Shown here piece after piece: positions 6,990 through 14,923 of a DNA stretch of 30,704 nt; within the stretch, counting starts at the first letter, position 1; each line of letters begins with the position of its first letter. The position numbers and the translations under genes were made by a program. Origin of the DNA: Bacteroidota bacterium (GTDB lineage: Bacteria; Bacteroidota; Bacteroidia; Flavobacteriales; Flavobacteriaceae); the NCBI GenBank assembly GCA_024278565.1, contig JAJRSY010000248.1, forward strand, positions 1 through 30,704, written 5' to 3'. Below the pieces are notes generated by a model. It saw only the letters and a list, made by a program, of their open reading frames with translations, ran no database searches and was not told where the DNA came from.

Positions 6990-8818
6990 ATGAAGCACCT
7001 TGCTATTGTTTTGGCCCTTGCTTTTTTTCTGGGTATATTCTGTATTTCTGCACAGGTTTCCGCAGATTGTGCGAATGCCGTACCTATTTGTAGCAATACA
7101 CCCGTAAATGGAGGCACTAACGGATTTGAATCCGATGATTTCAACGGTGCGGCTACCAGTGGGTGTTTAGAGAAAACCATAACCGATGCCATTGAGTCAA
7201 ACTCGGCCTGGTACCGTTTTCGTACTGGAGCTTCTGGGCAGTTGGGTATTAATATTGGTATCAATGTTTCTGAGGATTGGGATTTTGCCCTCTATAAAAC
7301 AAGTGATTGCTCTGATTTAGGAGACCACATACGCTGTAACTTTTTTGACAATAATGACCAAAATGCGTTTGTCGGTTTCGGGGAAGACCCAACCGGTACT
7401 ACAGAAAACATACAACCCGCCTGCCGGGCGGGCAGGTATGAAGATTGGATACAGGTCGCCCCGGGGGGAGATTATTATTTGCTCATCAATAATTTCAGCA
7501 ACAGTAATTCAGGGTTTTCCATTCAGTTTTCGGGAAACATTTTTGTAACCAACCCCAACGACGCTTTAGATTGTTCCATAGTCAGTAATCTGTTGGGCCT
7601 GCCGATTTCAGCCTGCGAGGGCAGTACGGTGGTTTTAGATGCGACTACCAACAATGCCGTAGCTTATAAATTGGTTTAAAGATGAGGGCAACGGGCTTCA
7701 GCCCATAACGGGTCAGAACGGGCCAACACTTGACGTATCAACATCGGCATTGTACCGTGTTGAAGTGATTGTGCCCTCCGGAAGTACTATTATCAGCAAT
7801 GTACAGCTTGGTTTTTCGCCAATGCCAATTGCAAACGCGGTTTCAAATGACGCTTCCTGCTCGAGAATGGATACCTATGACCTTTCGCAAAAAGACGGCC
7901 AAGTGCTTGGTGGTCAAAATACAGATTCCTTTGTAGTAAGTTACCATACTTCTTTGGTCGATGCCAATGGTGGTGTGAATTCCCTTCCTAAACAATACCC
8001 AGTGCAAACAGGTACACAAACGGTTTTTGTGAGGCTTGCCTCAGCGGAAAACCCCAATTGCTATGATACCTCGCAGCAGTTTCAATTGGTGAATTTGCAA
8101 ACACCGGTTTTAGGGTTTCCAGCTGAGGTTTATCTTTGCGATGGTGGTTCGAACGTGGTTATTGGGCAAGAAACACCAGATGCTGATTATTCTTTATGTA
8201 TGGGATTCAGGGCAGACAACTTCGAGTATACGGGTATCACAAGCAGGAGCCTATTCGGTAAGCGTGACCAATACCCAAGCTGGGCTGAGTTGTTCGAGTT
8301 CAAAAATGGTAACTGTGGTAGCATCGAACCCACCGGCTATTTCTGACATTGAAATTGAAGATTTACAGAACAACAATACGGTTACCGTTCATGTTGCTTC
8401 AACTGAAAATTGGGCATACAAATTAGATGATGGGGAATACCAATCACAAAATACGTTCAAAAACGTACTACCAGGGGCACATACGGTTACGGTCAATGAC
8501 TCCAAGGGATGTGGGTCGGTGTCTGAAGAGATTATTGTTGTTGGTTTCCCAAAGTTCTTCACGCCCAATGGTGACGATAATAACGATGAATGGCAGATCG
8601 AGGGCATTTCTAACCTAGAAAATCCGGTTGTATCCATTTACGATCGCTACGGAAAATTACTAAAACAATCGACCCCTTCAAGCTTGGGTTGGGACGGTAC
8701 TTTCAATGGTGAAAATATGCCCTCTTCTGACTACTGGTTCAAATTGATATATATGGACACCAATGGGCAGCTGGCTACTGCCAGATATATAAACAACCAC
8801 TTCTCTTTGAAAAGGTAA
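6990..8818 (+). pseudogene. broken T9SS type B (CHU_C) surface protein
   Basis: Paralog of the intact gene at 8935-10383, split over three frames. Segment 1 (6990 to about 7670) holds the signal peptide (hydrophobic to ISAQ) and the domain beginning with ADCANAVPICSNTP. At about 7668-7672 (AAATTGG, where AAATGG would read KWFKDEG) one extra base shifts the frame. Segment 2 (about 7673-8195) continues with ALYRVEVIVPSGS. A second shift at about 8191-8200 leads into segment 3, an Ig/PKD-like piece (SQAGAYSVSVTNTQ) and the CHU_C sorting domain FPKFFTPNGD ... YDRYGKLLKQ ... WDGTFNG ... PSSDYWF ... HFSLKR. A GC-rich palindrome adds seven codons (PACRAGR) in frame at 7416-7436 relative to the paralog. 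The original product would be a secreted or cell-surface protein. Sequencing error could explain one shift, less easily both. Confidence 0.85.
7416..7436. repeat. GC palindromic repeat inserted in coding sequence
   Basis: CCCGCCTGCCGGGCGGGCAGG minus its last base pairs as CCCGCC/GGCGGG, and CCTGCC/GGCAGG nests within the same stretch. It is 21 nt, in frame, and encodes PACRAGR between GTTENIQ and YEDWIQ. The paralog at 8935-10383 has no such residues before YDEWLD. It belongs to the same family as 10689-10708, 10779-10798, 25991-26006 and 27841-27856. Confidence 0.75.
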
Positions 8819-8862
8819 GTGTCTGAGGCATACCGTTTATCGATTAACGGACATAAAATTTA

Positions 8863-8925
8863 GATAAAGTATACTAAATCAACAGTTGTCGAGTTATTAA
8901 ATACTAGAGTAGTATACTCTTTATC
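8863..8925. promoter_or_regulatory. long inverted repeat upstream of the intact CHU_C gene
   Basis: GATAAAGTATACTA (8863-8876) faces TAGTATACTCTTTATC (8910-8925), complementary except for a 2-nt bulge, with a 33-nt spacer. The right arm ends 9 nt before the ATG at 8935. It could be an operator, an mRNA leader hairpin covering the translation start region, or a weak terminator for the pseudogene. No T-run and no TAnnTTTG element accompany it. Confidence 0.5.
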
Positions 8926-8934
8926 CCAAATTCT

Positions 8935-10383
8935 ATGCCAACAATTCTTCGTGTTTTTTGCTGTTTGCTCTTTTTTAGTAGCGTTGCAAATGCGCAAACC
9001 CCCAATTCAGCCGATTGTAGAACTGCCATTCCCGTATGTGCCGATGCACCCATAGTATCACAGGCTGATGGTAGTGGTGATATCGATGATTTTGATCCAG
9101 ACGTCATACGTATTACTGGCTGTTTGGAGAAAGGGAGCATTAGCTCGGCGAATATCGAGAACAATACCTCATGGTTTGTCTTCAGGGCAGGTACGGGGGG
9201 ACAGGTGGGTTTTGATCTTGAAGCCTTGCCCGTTGGTGGTGGTACAGGTACGCCCACGGCAGAGTGGGATTTTGCCGTTTACGGCCCCGATGTTGATTGT
9301 GCCGATATCAGTAATGGTACCGCTCAGCCTATTAGATGTAACTACGAAGTGAACAATACCGATTTTACGGGAATAGGGGTGAATCCTGTAAATGGTCAGG
9401 TTGGAGCACCCTTTGTAAAGGGAAGCCAGAACACCTATGACGAATGGTTGGATGTACAGCCTGGCGAAATCTACTATATTCTGATCAACAACTTCAATAC
9501 CAATTTTGACGGAGATCCAGAACCTTTTATGCTGACCTTTACCGGAAGTTCGGTTCAAGCAGACCAAAATACCGCTTTGGACTGTACTTTAAGAGATGAG
9601 TTCTTGGGGCTTGATATTGTTGCCTGTGAAGGTGATCCAGATATTCAGCTCAGTGCATTGAACTCTCCTGCCGGTTCTGATATAGCCAATGTGGTTTGGA
9701 CCGTTGATTATGATGATGACGGTACCGTTGACGATACCTTAACGGGTACAGGACCTTTTGGTGCGGAGTATATAGTGACAAGCCCAAATTCAGGCCGTTA
9801 CTTTGCTGAAATAACTACAATTACGGGTACACCGCCTACTGTAGCCGATGAGGGGGGTATTCTGATTTCCTTTTATGGTGATCCAATTTTGGATCGGGTC
9901 GAAATTCTGGATACCAACCTGTCGATCGACCCCAATATGAACAATATTGAGATTTTTGTTGACGGTGACAGTAGTTACGAATTTGCCATTAACGGGGGAG
10001 AATTTCAAGACGACCCGGTATTCAATGATGTTCCGCCAGGAATCAATACAGTAATAATAAACGATAAAAATGGGTGTGGTACCACCGAGCCAATCGAGTT
10101 TTTGGTCGTTGGCTATCCTAAATTTTTTACGCCCAACGGAGATGGAGTGCATGAGACGTGGAACATTTTGGGCATAGAAACATTGGAAAGCCCCGTAGTG
10201 TTCGTTTTTGACCGCTATGGCAAACTATTGGTACAACTAGGTGCTACTGGTGGATGGGATGGTACTTTTAACGGTAGGCCCATGCCCTCTTCAGATTATT
10301 GGTTCAGGTTCGAGTACGGCGAGCAAGAGAACGGGGCTGTTGTTGCCAAGACCCGTAAGGCGCACTTTACGTTGAAACGGTAA
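8935..10383 (+). CDS. T9SS type B sorting-domain surface protein
   Basis: Secreted or surface-anchored protein of 482 residues. A Sec signal peptide occupies residues 1-21 (hydrophobic, ending VANAQ). A Cys-containing N-terminal domain follows (about 25-215; NSADCRTAIPVCADAP, WFVFRAGTGGQVGFDL, EWLDVQPGEIYYILINNF), a beta-rich domain known in many Bacteroidetes cell-surface proteins. Then comes an Ig/PKD-like region (about 230-310). The last 90 residues are the gliding-motility-associated CHU_C (type B) sorting domain: YPKFFTPNGDGVHETWNI, DRYGKLLVQ, WDGTFNGRPMPSSDYWF, HFTLKR. Acidic throughout. The upstream broken gene is a tandem paralog with the same layout. Ligand unknown; adhesion or polymer binding would be inference only. 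Confidence 0.9.
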   Translation: MPTILRVFCCLLFFSSVANAQTPNSADCRTAIPVCADAPIVSQADGSGDIDDFDPDVIRITGCLEKGSISSANIENNTSWFVFRAGTGGQVGFDLEALPVGGGTGTPTAEWDFAVYGPDVDCADISNGTAQPIRCNYEVNNTDFTGIGVNPVNGQVGAPFVKGSQNTYDEWLDVQPGEIYYILINNFNTNFDGDPEPFMLTFTGSSVQADQNTALDCTLRDEFLGLDIVACEGDPDIQLSALNSPAGSDIANVVWTVDYDDDGTVDDTLTGTGPFGAEYIVTSPNSGRYFAEITTITGTPPTVADEGGILISFYGDPILDRVEILDTNLSIDPNMNNIEIFVDGDSSYEFAINGGEFQDDPVFNDVPPGINTVIINDKNGCGTTEPIEFLVVGYPKFFTPNGDGVHETWNILGIETLESPVVFVFDRYGKLLVQLGATGGWDGTFNGRPMPSSDYWFRFEYGEQENGAVVAKTRKAHFTLKR

Positions 10384-10654
10384 AATCCAAACTTGCTTTT
10401 CGCCAACTTCAGAGCGCAATTTTCTTATTTTCCATGCGGCTCTATGTTGGGCAAAGAATGCCCGTTGGCCACATATTTTAAAAACCAATCTTTGAGGTGT
10501 TGGTTCGACTCTTCTCGAAATTCATTCAGTCGGTGGTCGCCTCTTTTGACTTACCGACTATACTATTATTTACATATTGGCGTTATTGATAAATCTAAAT
10601 TATCTACTTGGACAAGAGCTGAAAAACAAGAGATATGATAGTCAAGAGATATGA
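10384..10654. other. intergenic region, possible decayed gene end
   Basis: No convincing gene. On the minus strand, 10425-10550 is open for about 41 codons and includes EESNQHLKDWFLKYVANG before a stop at 10425-10427. It looks protein-like but has no start and no family I recognise. A 14-bp direct repeat CAAGAGATATGATA occurs at 10627-10640 and 10643-10656, next to the hairpin element. Confidence 0.4.
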
Positions 10655-10688
10655 TATACTCCTGCCAAATGGAAATCCGAAATTTCAA

Positions 10689-10708
10689 CCTGCCTGCCGG
10701 CAGGCAGG
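10689..10708. repeat. GC palindrome (20 bp, perfect)
   Basis: CCTGCCTGCCGGCAGGCAGG is a perfect 20-bp palindrome in the left arm of the hairpin element. Confidence 0.9.
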
Positions 10709-10778
10709 CTTGGTCTTTTTCCCCATACCTGCGTTAAAATTTATCGCCGTAGCTACGGCTATGCCGAAAAATTTTGCC

Positions 10779-10798
10779 CCTGCCTACCGGCAGGCAGG
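10779..10798. repeat. GC palindrome (one mismatch)
   Basis: CCTGCCTACCGGCAGGCAGG in the right arm of the hairpin element; it differs from the perfect copy by one A. Confidence 0.85.
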
Positions 10799-10894
10799 TT
10801 GGTACGGGAAAAAATCCCTGCCTTGATTCTCCCGAATTTCCATTTGGCAGGAGTATAGTAATGACTCTGTATACCAATATAACCCCGTAGCTTT

Positions 10895-13294
10895 ATGATT
10901 CTTAGAATTCTGTTTATACTAGTAGTTTTATCCACATCGTTTGGATCTGCACAGACATCGAAAGATTATGCCGTTTTGGTTACAGCAACTGTACAAAGTT
11001 CGCCAACTAAAATCACATTGCACTGGCCTTCTACCAATGCAAGTGAAGTAAGTATTTACAGGAAGGCAAAAAGCGATAAATTTTTTGGTGTTTCCTTGGT
11101 GAATTTACCGGGCAACGCAATTCAATTCGAAGACACCAATGTAGAGATGGGGCAAGAATATGAGTACCAAATCAAGCAGCTCAAAGGGGGGTATGTTGCG
11201 ACCGGTTTTATTGTTTCTGGAATCAAAGTAAAGCCCGTTGAAAATAGGGGCAAATTAATTCTACTTGTAGATGGCCTTCAGGTATCGGCTTTAAGTGCCG
11301 AACTTGGTATATTGGAGAATGATCTGGAAGCAGATGGTTGGAGTGTTGTGCGGCATGACATACCTTCAGGTAAAACGGCGGTCGAGGTTAGAAATATTGT
11401 AATCAATGAGTATAACAGCGATCCAACAGCGGTAAAAGCCGTTTTTATAGTGGGCCATGTTGTGGTGCCCTACTCGGGCAACCTTAACCCTGATGGGCAT
11501 TCAAATCATAAAGGAGCTTGGCCCAGTGATGTTTATTATGGGGAGATGAACGGTAACTGGACTGATACTTTTGTAACTAATACCACAGCTGCCCAAACTC
11601 GGAACCACAATGTTCCCGGTGATGGAAAATTTGACCAAACCTTTGTTCCAGGTGAGGTAGAATTACAGGTGGGTAGGGTAGATTTCAATGATTTACCCGT
11701 TTTTGGCGAAAGTGAAACAGAGTTGTTAAGAAGGTATTTGAACAAAAACCACGCATACCGTACAAAACAGTTCGTGGCAGAACCAAGAGCTTTGATAGAT
11801 GACAGCTTTGGCGGTTTTAACGGAGAGGCGTTTGCCGCAAGTGCTTGGAGGTCCTTTGCCCCGATGTTCGGAGAGGACAACATTTTTGAACTTGATTATT
11901 TTTCGACCATGGATAACCAAAGTTATCTATGGTCGCATGGTAACGGAGCGGGAAGTTTTGTAAGTGCAAATGGTATTGGCACCAGTACCGATTTTGCTTC
12001 AAGCTCTTTACAGTCGGTTTTCACAATGCTGTTTGGCAGCTATTTTGGTGATTGGAATAGTGAAAATAATTTATTGAGAGCGACCATAGCAAGTGGAAGC
12101 ACCCTTACAAACGTATGGAGCGGTAGGCCACATTGGCAATTTCATCATATGGCAATGGGCGAAAATATTGGGTACAGTGCATTATGGGCTTACAATGACA
12201 ATCAGTATACAACCAATCTTGGTAAGCGGTTTGTCCATATTGCATTGATGGGTGATCCTAGCTTACGGATGCATACTATTGCCCCACCTACCAATCTACA
12301 GATAACAGAGAATGGCAATAATGTTGATTTGACTTGGACTGCCAGTGCAGATAATGTATTGGGGTACCATATCTATAGAAAAGAAAATTCTTCGGGGGCT
12401 TATCAGAGGGTTGCCCCTGATGTTATTTCTGCTACCTTCTATACCGATGTTGGCGTCAATGCACAAACAACCTACCATTATTTGGTGCGTGCCATCACCT
12501 TGCAAGAAACACCAAGTGGAAGCTATTACAATCTTAGCCAGAGTGATTTGGGCAGTGTACAAACAACTTCTATCGGTCTAACCGCTGATGCGGGAATAGA
12601 TAAAACGATTACCTGTACAACGGCGCAGGTCAGCTTAGGTGGAGTGAATGCCATCAACGGAGCGACCTATGATTGGTCAACAACCAACGGAAATATTGTA
12701 CAAGGCGGAACAACAAAGAACGCCATCGTTGATAAGGCGGGCACCTACACCTTGAGTGTGGGCAAGGTAGGCAGTGCAATAGTGACCGATACTGTAATTG
12801 TGACAGAAGACAAAACCGCTCCCGAAGCCAATACAGGTTCTGCCGTAACGATCAACAGCGGTGAAAGTACAACTTTGGGTACGGATCCCATAGATGGGGA
12901 AACCTATAGTTGGTCTCCAACAGATGGGTTGAGCGATGCTGCAATTTCTAATCCGTCAGCCTCGCCTACAAATGATACCACATACATGCTAACCGTAACG
13001 GGAAGTAACGGTTGTTCTGCCGAGGCGATGGTAGAGGTGCGTGTGGAAACAACCAATGGAACGGAAAATGACAATAGCGTTGATATCTACCCAAACCCTG
13101 CCAGCGATGTACTGACCATAGAATCGACATATGAAATTGAAAGCATAATGGTTTGGGATGTCATTGGTAAAGAGGTCTCCGTGCCCTTTGAATACCCGAA
13201 ACTACTCGTTTCCAATTTGGCTGTCGGCACTTACATCCTTCGGATACTTACCAAGGATGGCAGGAATATTGACAAAATTTTTATTAAAAGATAG
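10895..13294 (+). CDS. C25 (gingipain)-fold T9SS type A protein with Cys-to-Ser change
   Basis: Secreted protein of 799 residues. Signal peptide 1-19 (ends GSAQ). Fibronectin-III-like domain at about 25-115. Residues about 118-470 resemble peptidase family C25 (gingipain) or a related caspase-like fold: LEADGWSVVRHDIPSG, AVFIVGHVVVPYSG, WPSDVYYGEMNG, VGRVDFNDLP, the His-Gly pair in YLWSHGNGAG (His348), and VFTMLFGSYFGDW followed by LLRATIA. By my hand alignment to gingipain's ACVNGDF, the catalytic Cys position is Ser382. A second Fn3 (about 470-560; IYRKENSSGAYQRV) and two Ig/PKD-like segments follow. The last 75 residues are a type A sorting domain (VDIYPNPASDVLTIES ... GTYILRI ... KIFIKR). 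It may be a non-peptidase homolog or a Ser-dependent enzyme. A terminator follows at 13328-13354. Confidence 0.8.
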   Translation: MILRILFILVVLSTSFGSAQTSKDYAVLVTATVQSSPTKITLHWPSTNASEVSIYRKAKSDKFFGVSLVNLPGNAIQFEDTNVEMGQEYEYQIKQLKGGYVATGFIVSGIKVKPVENRGKLILLVDGLQVSALSAELGILENDLEADGWSVVRHDIPSGKTAVEVRNIVINEYNSDPTAVKAVFIVGHVVVPYSGNLNPDGHSNHKGAWPSDVYYGEMNGNWTDTFVTNTTAAQTRNHNVPGDGKFDQTFVPGEVELQVGRVDFNDLPVFGESETELLRRYLNKNHAYRTKQFVAEPRALIDDSFGGFNGEAFAASAWRSFAPMFGEDNIFELDYFSTMDNQSYLWSHGNGAGSFVSANGIGTSTDFASSSLQSVFTMLFGSYFGDWNSENNLLRATIASGSTLTNVWSGRPHWQFHHMAMGENIGYSALWAYNDNQYTTNLGKRFVHIALMGDPSLRMHTIAPPTNLQITENGNNVDLTWTASADNVLGYHIYRKENSSGAYQRVAPDVISATFYTDVGVNAQTTYHYLVRAITLQETPSGSYYNLSQSDLGSVQTTSIGLTADAGIDKTITCTTAQVSLGGVNAINGATYDWSTTNGNIVQGGTTKNAIVDKAGTYTLSVGKVGSAIVTDTVIVTEDKTAPEANTGSAVTINSGESTTLGTDPIDGETYSWSPTDGLSDAAISNPSASPTNDTTYMLTVTGSNGCSAEAMVEVRVETTNGTENDNSVDIYPNPASDVLTIESTYEIESIMVWDVIGKEVSVPFEYPKLLVSNLAVGTYILRILTKDGRNIDKIFIKR

Positions 13295-13324
13295 GGTCAA
13301 TAATTGTGCGGGACAAAACCGGTC

Positions 13325-13354
13325 AAAAAAAGCATGCTTTTGTGACATGCTTTT
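13325..13354. terminator. bidirectional terminator between convergent genes
   Basis: AAAAGCATG, a 9-nt loop, then CATGCTTTT, with A and T tracts on both sides. It lies between the C25-like gene (plus) and the OmpP1 gene (minus), so it can serve both. Confidence 0.8.
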
Positions 13355-13378
13355 AACTACTGATTCTATAGATGTTTC

Positions 13379-14884
13379 CTAAAAATTAACGGTATAACTC
13401 AAGGTAGCGTTCGTATTAATGCCGTTTATGATCGCTGGAGTGGCCAGACCGGTGTCGAACATTCTTTGGGCAACATTGCGCTCTGTTCTGCTGATGCCGA
13501 AATCTAATCGGCTTCCCCCAAAATTATAGCCCAGTCCTGCAGATATTCCGTTTAGATTACCAACCGTATTGCCATCTGCATAGGGGCTGCCCTCAAAACG
13601 GTAACCGCCCCGCAAACTGAACTGCTTTATTCTGTATTCCCCTCCGAGTCTTAGTGAATTTATTGCACCTAGTTGATTTGCAACCTCGGTGTTTACCTGT
13701 GCAAAACTGGGATCGGTAGTCGGGCGCAGTTCAGCCCTTGACATATCTTGGTACCCGTAGTCGAGGCTTAGAAGTCCGTTTTTTCCAAAAATCAGGGCCA
13801 CGCTTCCAGTAAGCTTTGCAGGGGTTTTCAAGGTATAGGTCTCAAAAACATTGACCTGGTCAAAATTTATGAAATGAATGTTTTCATCGGCATTATCAGA
13901 ACTCATTCGCTGTGATAGGTCATCTGACAATCGATACCAAGTGGGTGATTGGTAGCTGGCACCAAGCCTTACGAGATCGTTCAGTTTTGCAATTGCCCCC
14001 AAACTGAACGAAAATCCAGAACCCTCGGTATGCAAAAGATTGTCAAAGGTAGTGCGTTGTACGGGAGAGCCGGGCGCATACCCACTTTCCGTAAATTCAT
14101 CCAACCTGTTGTATACAACAGTATGAAAGTTCAAGGAAGCCCCCAAATTCAGTTTCTCTTGGTACTGTGACGCCACATTGACAGTGAACTTGCTATTGTG
14201 CCCCGAGGTGTTTCTGAACAGGTCTTGGTCTACCGTGGTATAATCCGCAGCCTTATTGTAATCGGTGTTGTTGTCATCGGTCGTTGCCGGATCTATCACG
14301 CCACCATAATACCCCAAGAAAGCCTGCTGGTCTGAAAAGCCTTGATTTGCCCCAATATCCAAATAAGCATCTTCTATGAATTCGCCTTCCTGGAGCAGAA
14401 GAGATCCATAAGGCACCCCTTGTGCAAAATTCCAAAAGTAGCCATCAATGCCCTGATCGCTATTTCCAGAGATAGAGATGCGATCGTCGAAACTTTGGAC
14501 CATATCATAGTTGAAGGCAACCACAAATTTGTTCCAGTCCGAATTTTGATTGGTGTTCTTAAAGACCAGTGCACCCCCTATTTGATTGAGGTCAAGGTTG
14601 TTTGCTGTTGTATTTCGAATGCCGTTGAAGTAACTGGCCGTATTATCTGTATTGTAACTTGTACCCGAGAAGGTAAACAGCCCATTGTTGAACACCGCAG
14701 ATCCGGCCGGGTTTATGTTCAGGGCAGATAGGTCACCGCCAAGGGCGCCAAATGCACCTGCCATACCTTGAAATCGTGCTGTGCCCTGTAGGTTTTCACC
14801 GCTGTACCGCAGTACCTCGTTTATGTTCTGGGCAGACGTTATGGCGCATACCAGTAGTGCTATGAAAGTTATTTGTTTTTTCAT
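13379..14884 (-). CDS. OmpP1/FadL-family outer-membrane transporter
   Basis: Predicted outer-membrane beta-barrel of 501 residues for hydrophobic compounds (FadL/TodX/OmpP1 family). A signal peptide covers 1-18 (ends TSAQ). Next comes NINEVLRYSGENLQGTARFQGMAGAFGALGGD with the family's early AR-x-x-G-M-GGAF-like segment, then LSALNINPAGSAVF (NPA motif), typical for these proteins. Alternating amphipathic strands fill the rest, ending in SYTVNF with the terminal Phe expected for barrel assembly. A long Asp/Asn-rich loop is at about 195-225. It lies 39 nt after the glycine/tryptophan-rich lipoprotein, probably in one unit, and divergent from proS. Substrate unknown. Confidence 0.92.
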   Translation of the reverse strand: MKKQITFIALLVCAITSAQNINEVLRYSGENLQGTARFQGMAGAFGALGGDLSALNINPAGSAVFNNGLFTFSGTSYNTDNTASYFNGIRNTTANNLDLNQIGGALVFKNTNQNSDWNKFVVAFNYDMVQSFDDRISISGNSDQGIDGYFWNFAQGVPYGSLLLQEGEFIEDAYLDIGANQGFSDQQAFLGYYGGVIDPATTDDNNTDYNKAADYTTVDQDLFRNTSGHNSKFTVNVASQYQEKLNLGASLNFHTVVYNRLDEFTESGYAPGSPVQRTTFDNLLHTEGSGFSFSLGAIAKLNDLVRLGASYQSPTWYRLSDDLSQRMSSDNADENIHFINFDQVNVFETYTLKTPAKLTGSVALIFGKNGLLSLDYGYQDMSRAELRPTTDPSFAQVNTEVANQLGAINSLRLGGEYRIKQFSLRGGYRFEGSPYADGNTVGNLNGISAGLGYNFGGSRLDFGISRTERNVAQRMFDTGLATPAIINGINTNATLSYTVNF

Positions 14885-14923
14885 GTCTTATAAAATTTAA
14901 ACCTGTTCTTGAATAATTTGGGC

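Larger units (their letters stand above)
10655..10857. mobile_element. MITE-like hairpin element, copy 1 (TA-flanked)
   Basis: A 199-bp element (10657-10855) flanked by TA on both sides. Its ends are a perfect terminal inverted repeat beginning TACTCCTGCCAAATGGAAAT. Most of the interior is also self-complementary: two GC palindromes (10689-10708, 10779-10798), TTTTTCCCCATACC against GGTACGGGAAAAAA, and a central palindrome GCCGTAGCTACGGC (10746-10759). The whole could fold into one giant hairpin. It has no transposase; the reading frame across it is fortuitous. The second copy is at 25957-26225. It lies 37 bp upstream of the C25-like gene and so forms its 5' region. TA flanks recall the target preference of IS630/Tc1-mariner transposases, but no such transposase is present here. 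Confidence 0.85.

Noticed and set aside
10635..10826. Open frame with PACRQAG and PAYRQAG
   Set aside because: It spans the hairpin element; the frame comes from the palindromes, not from a gene.
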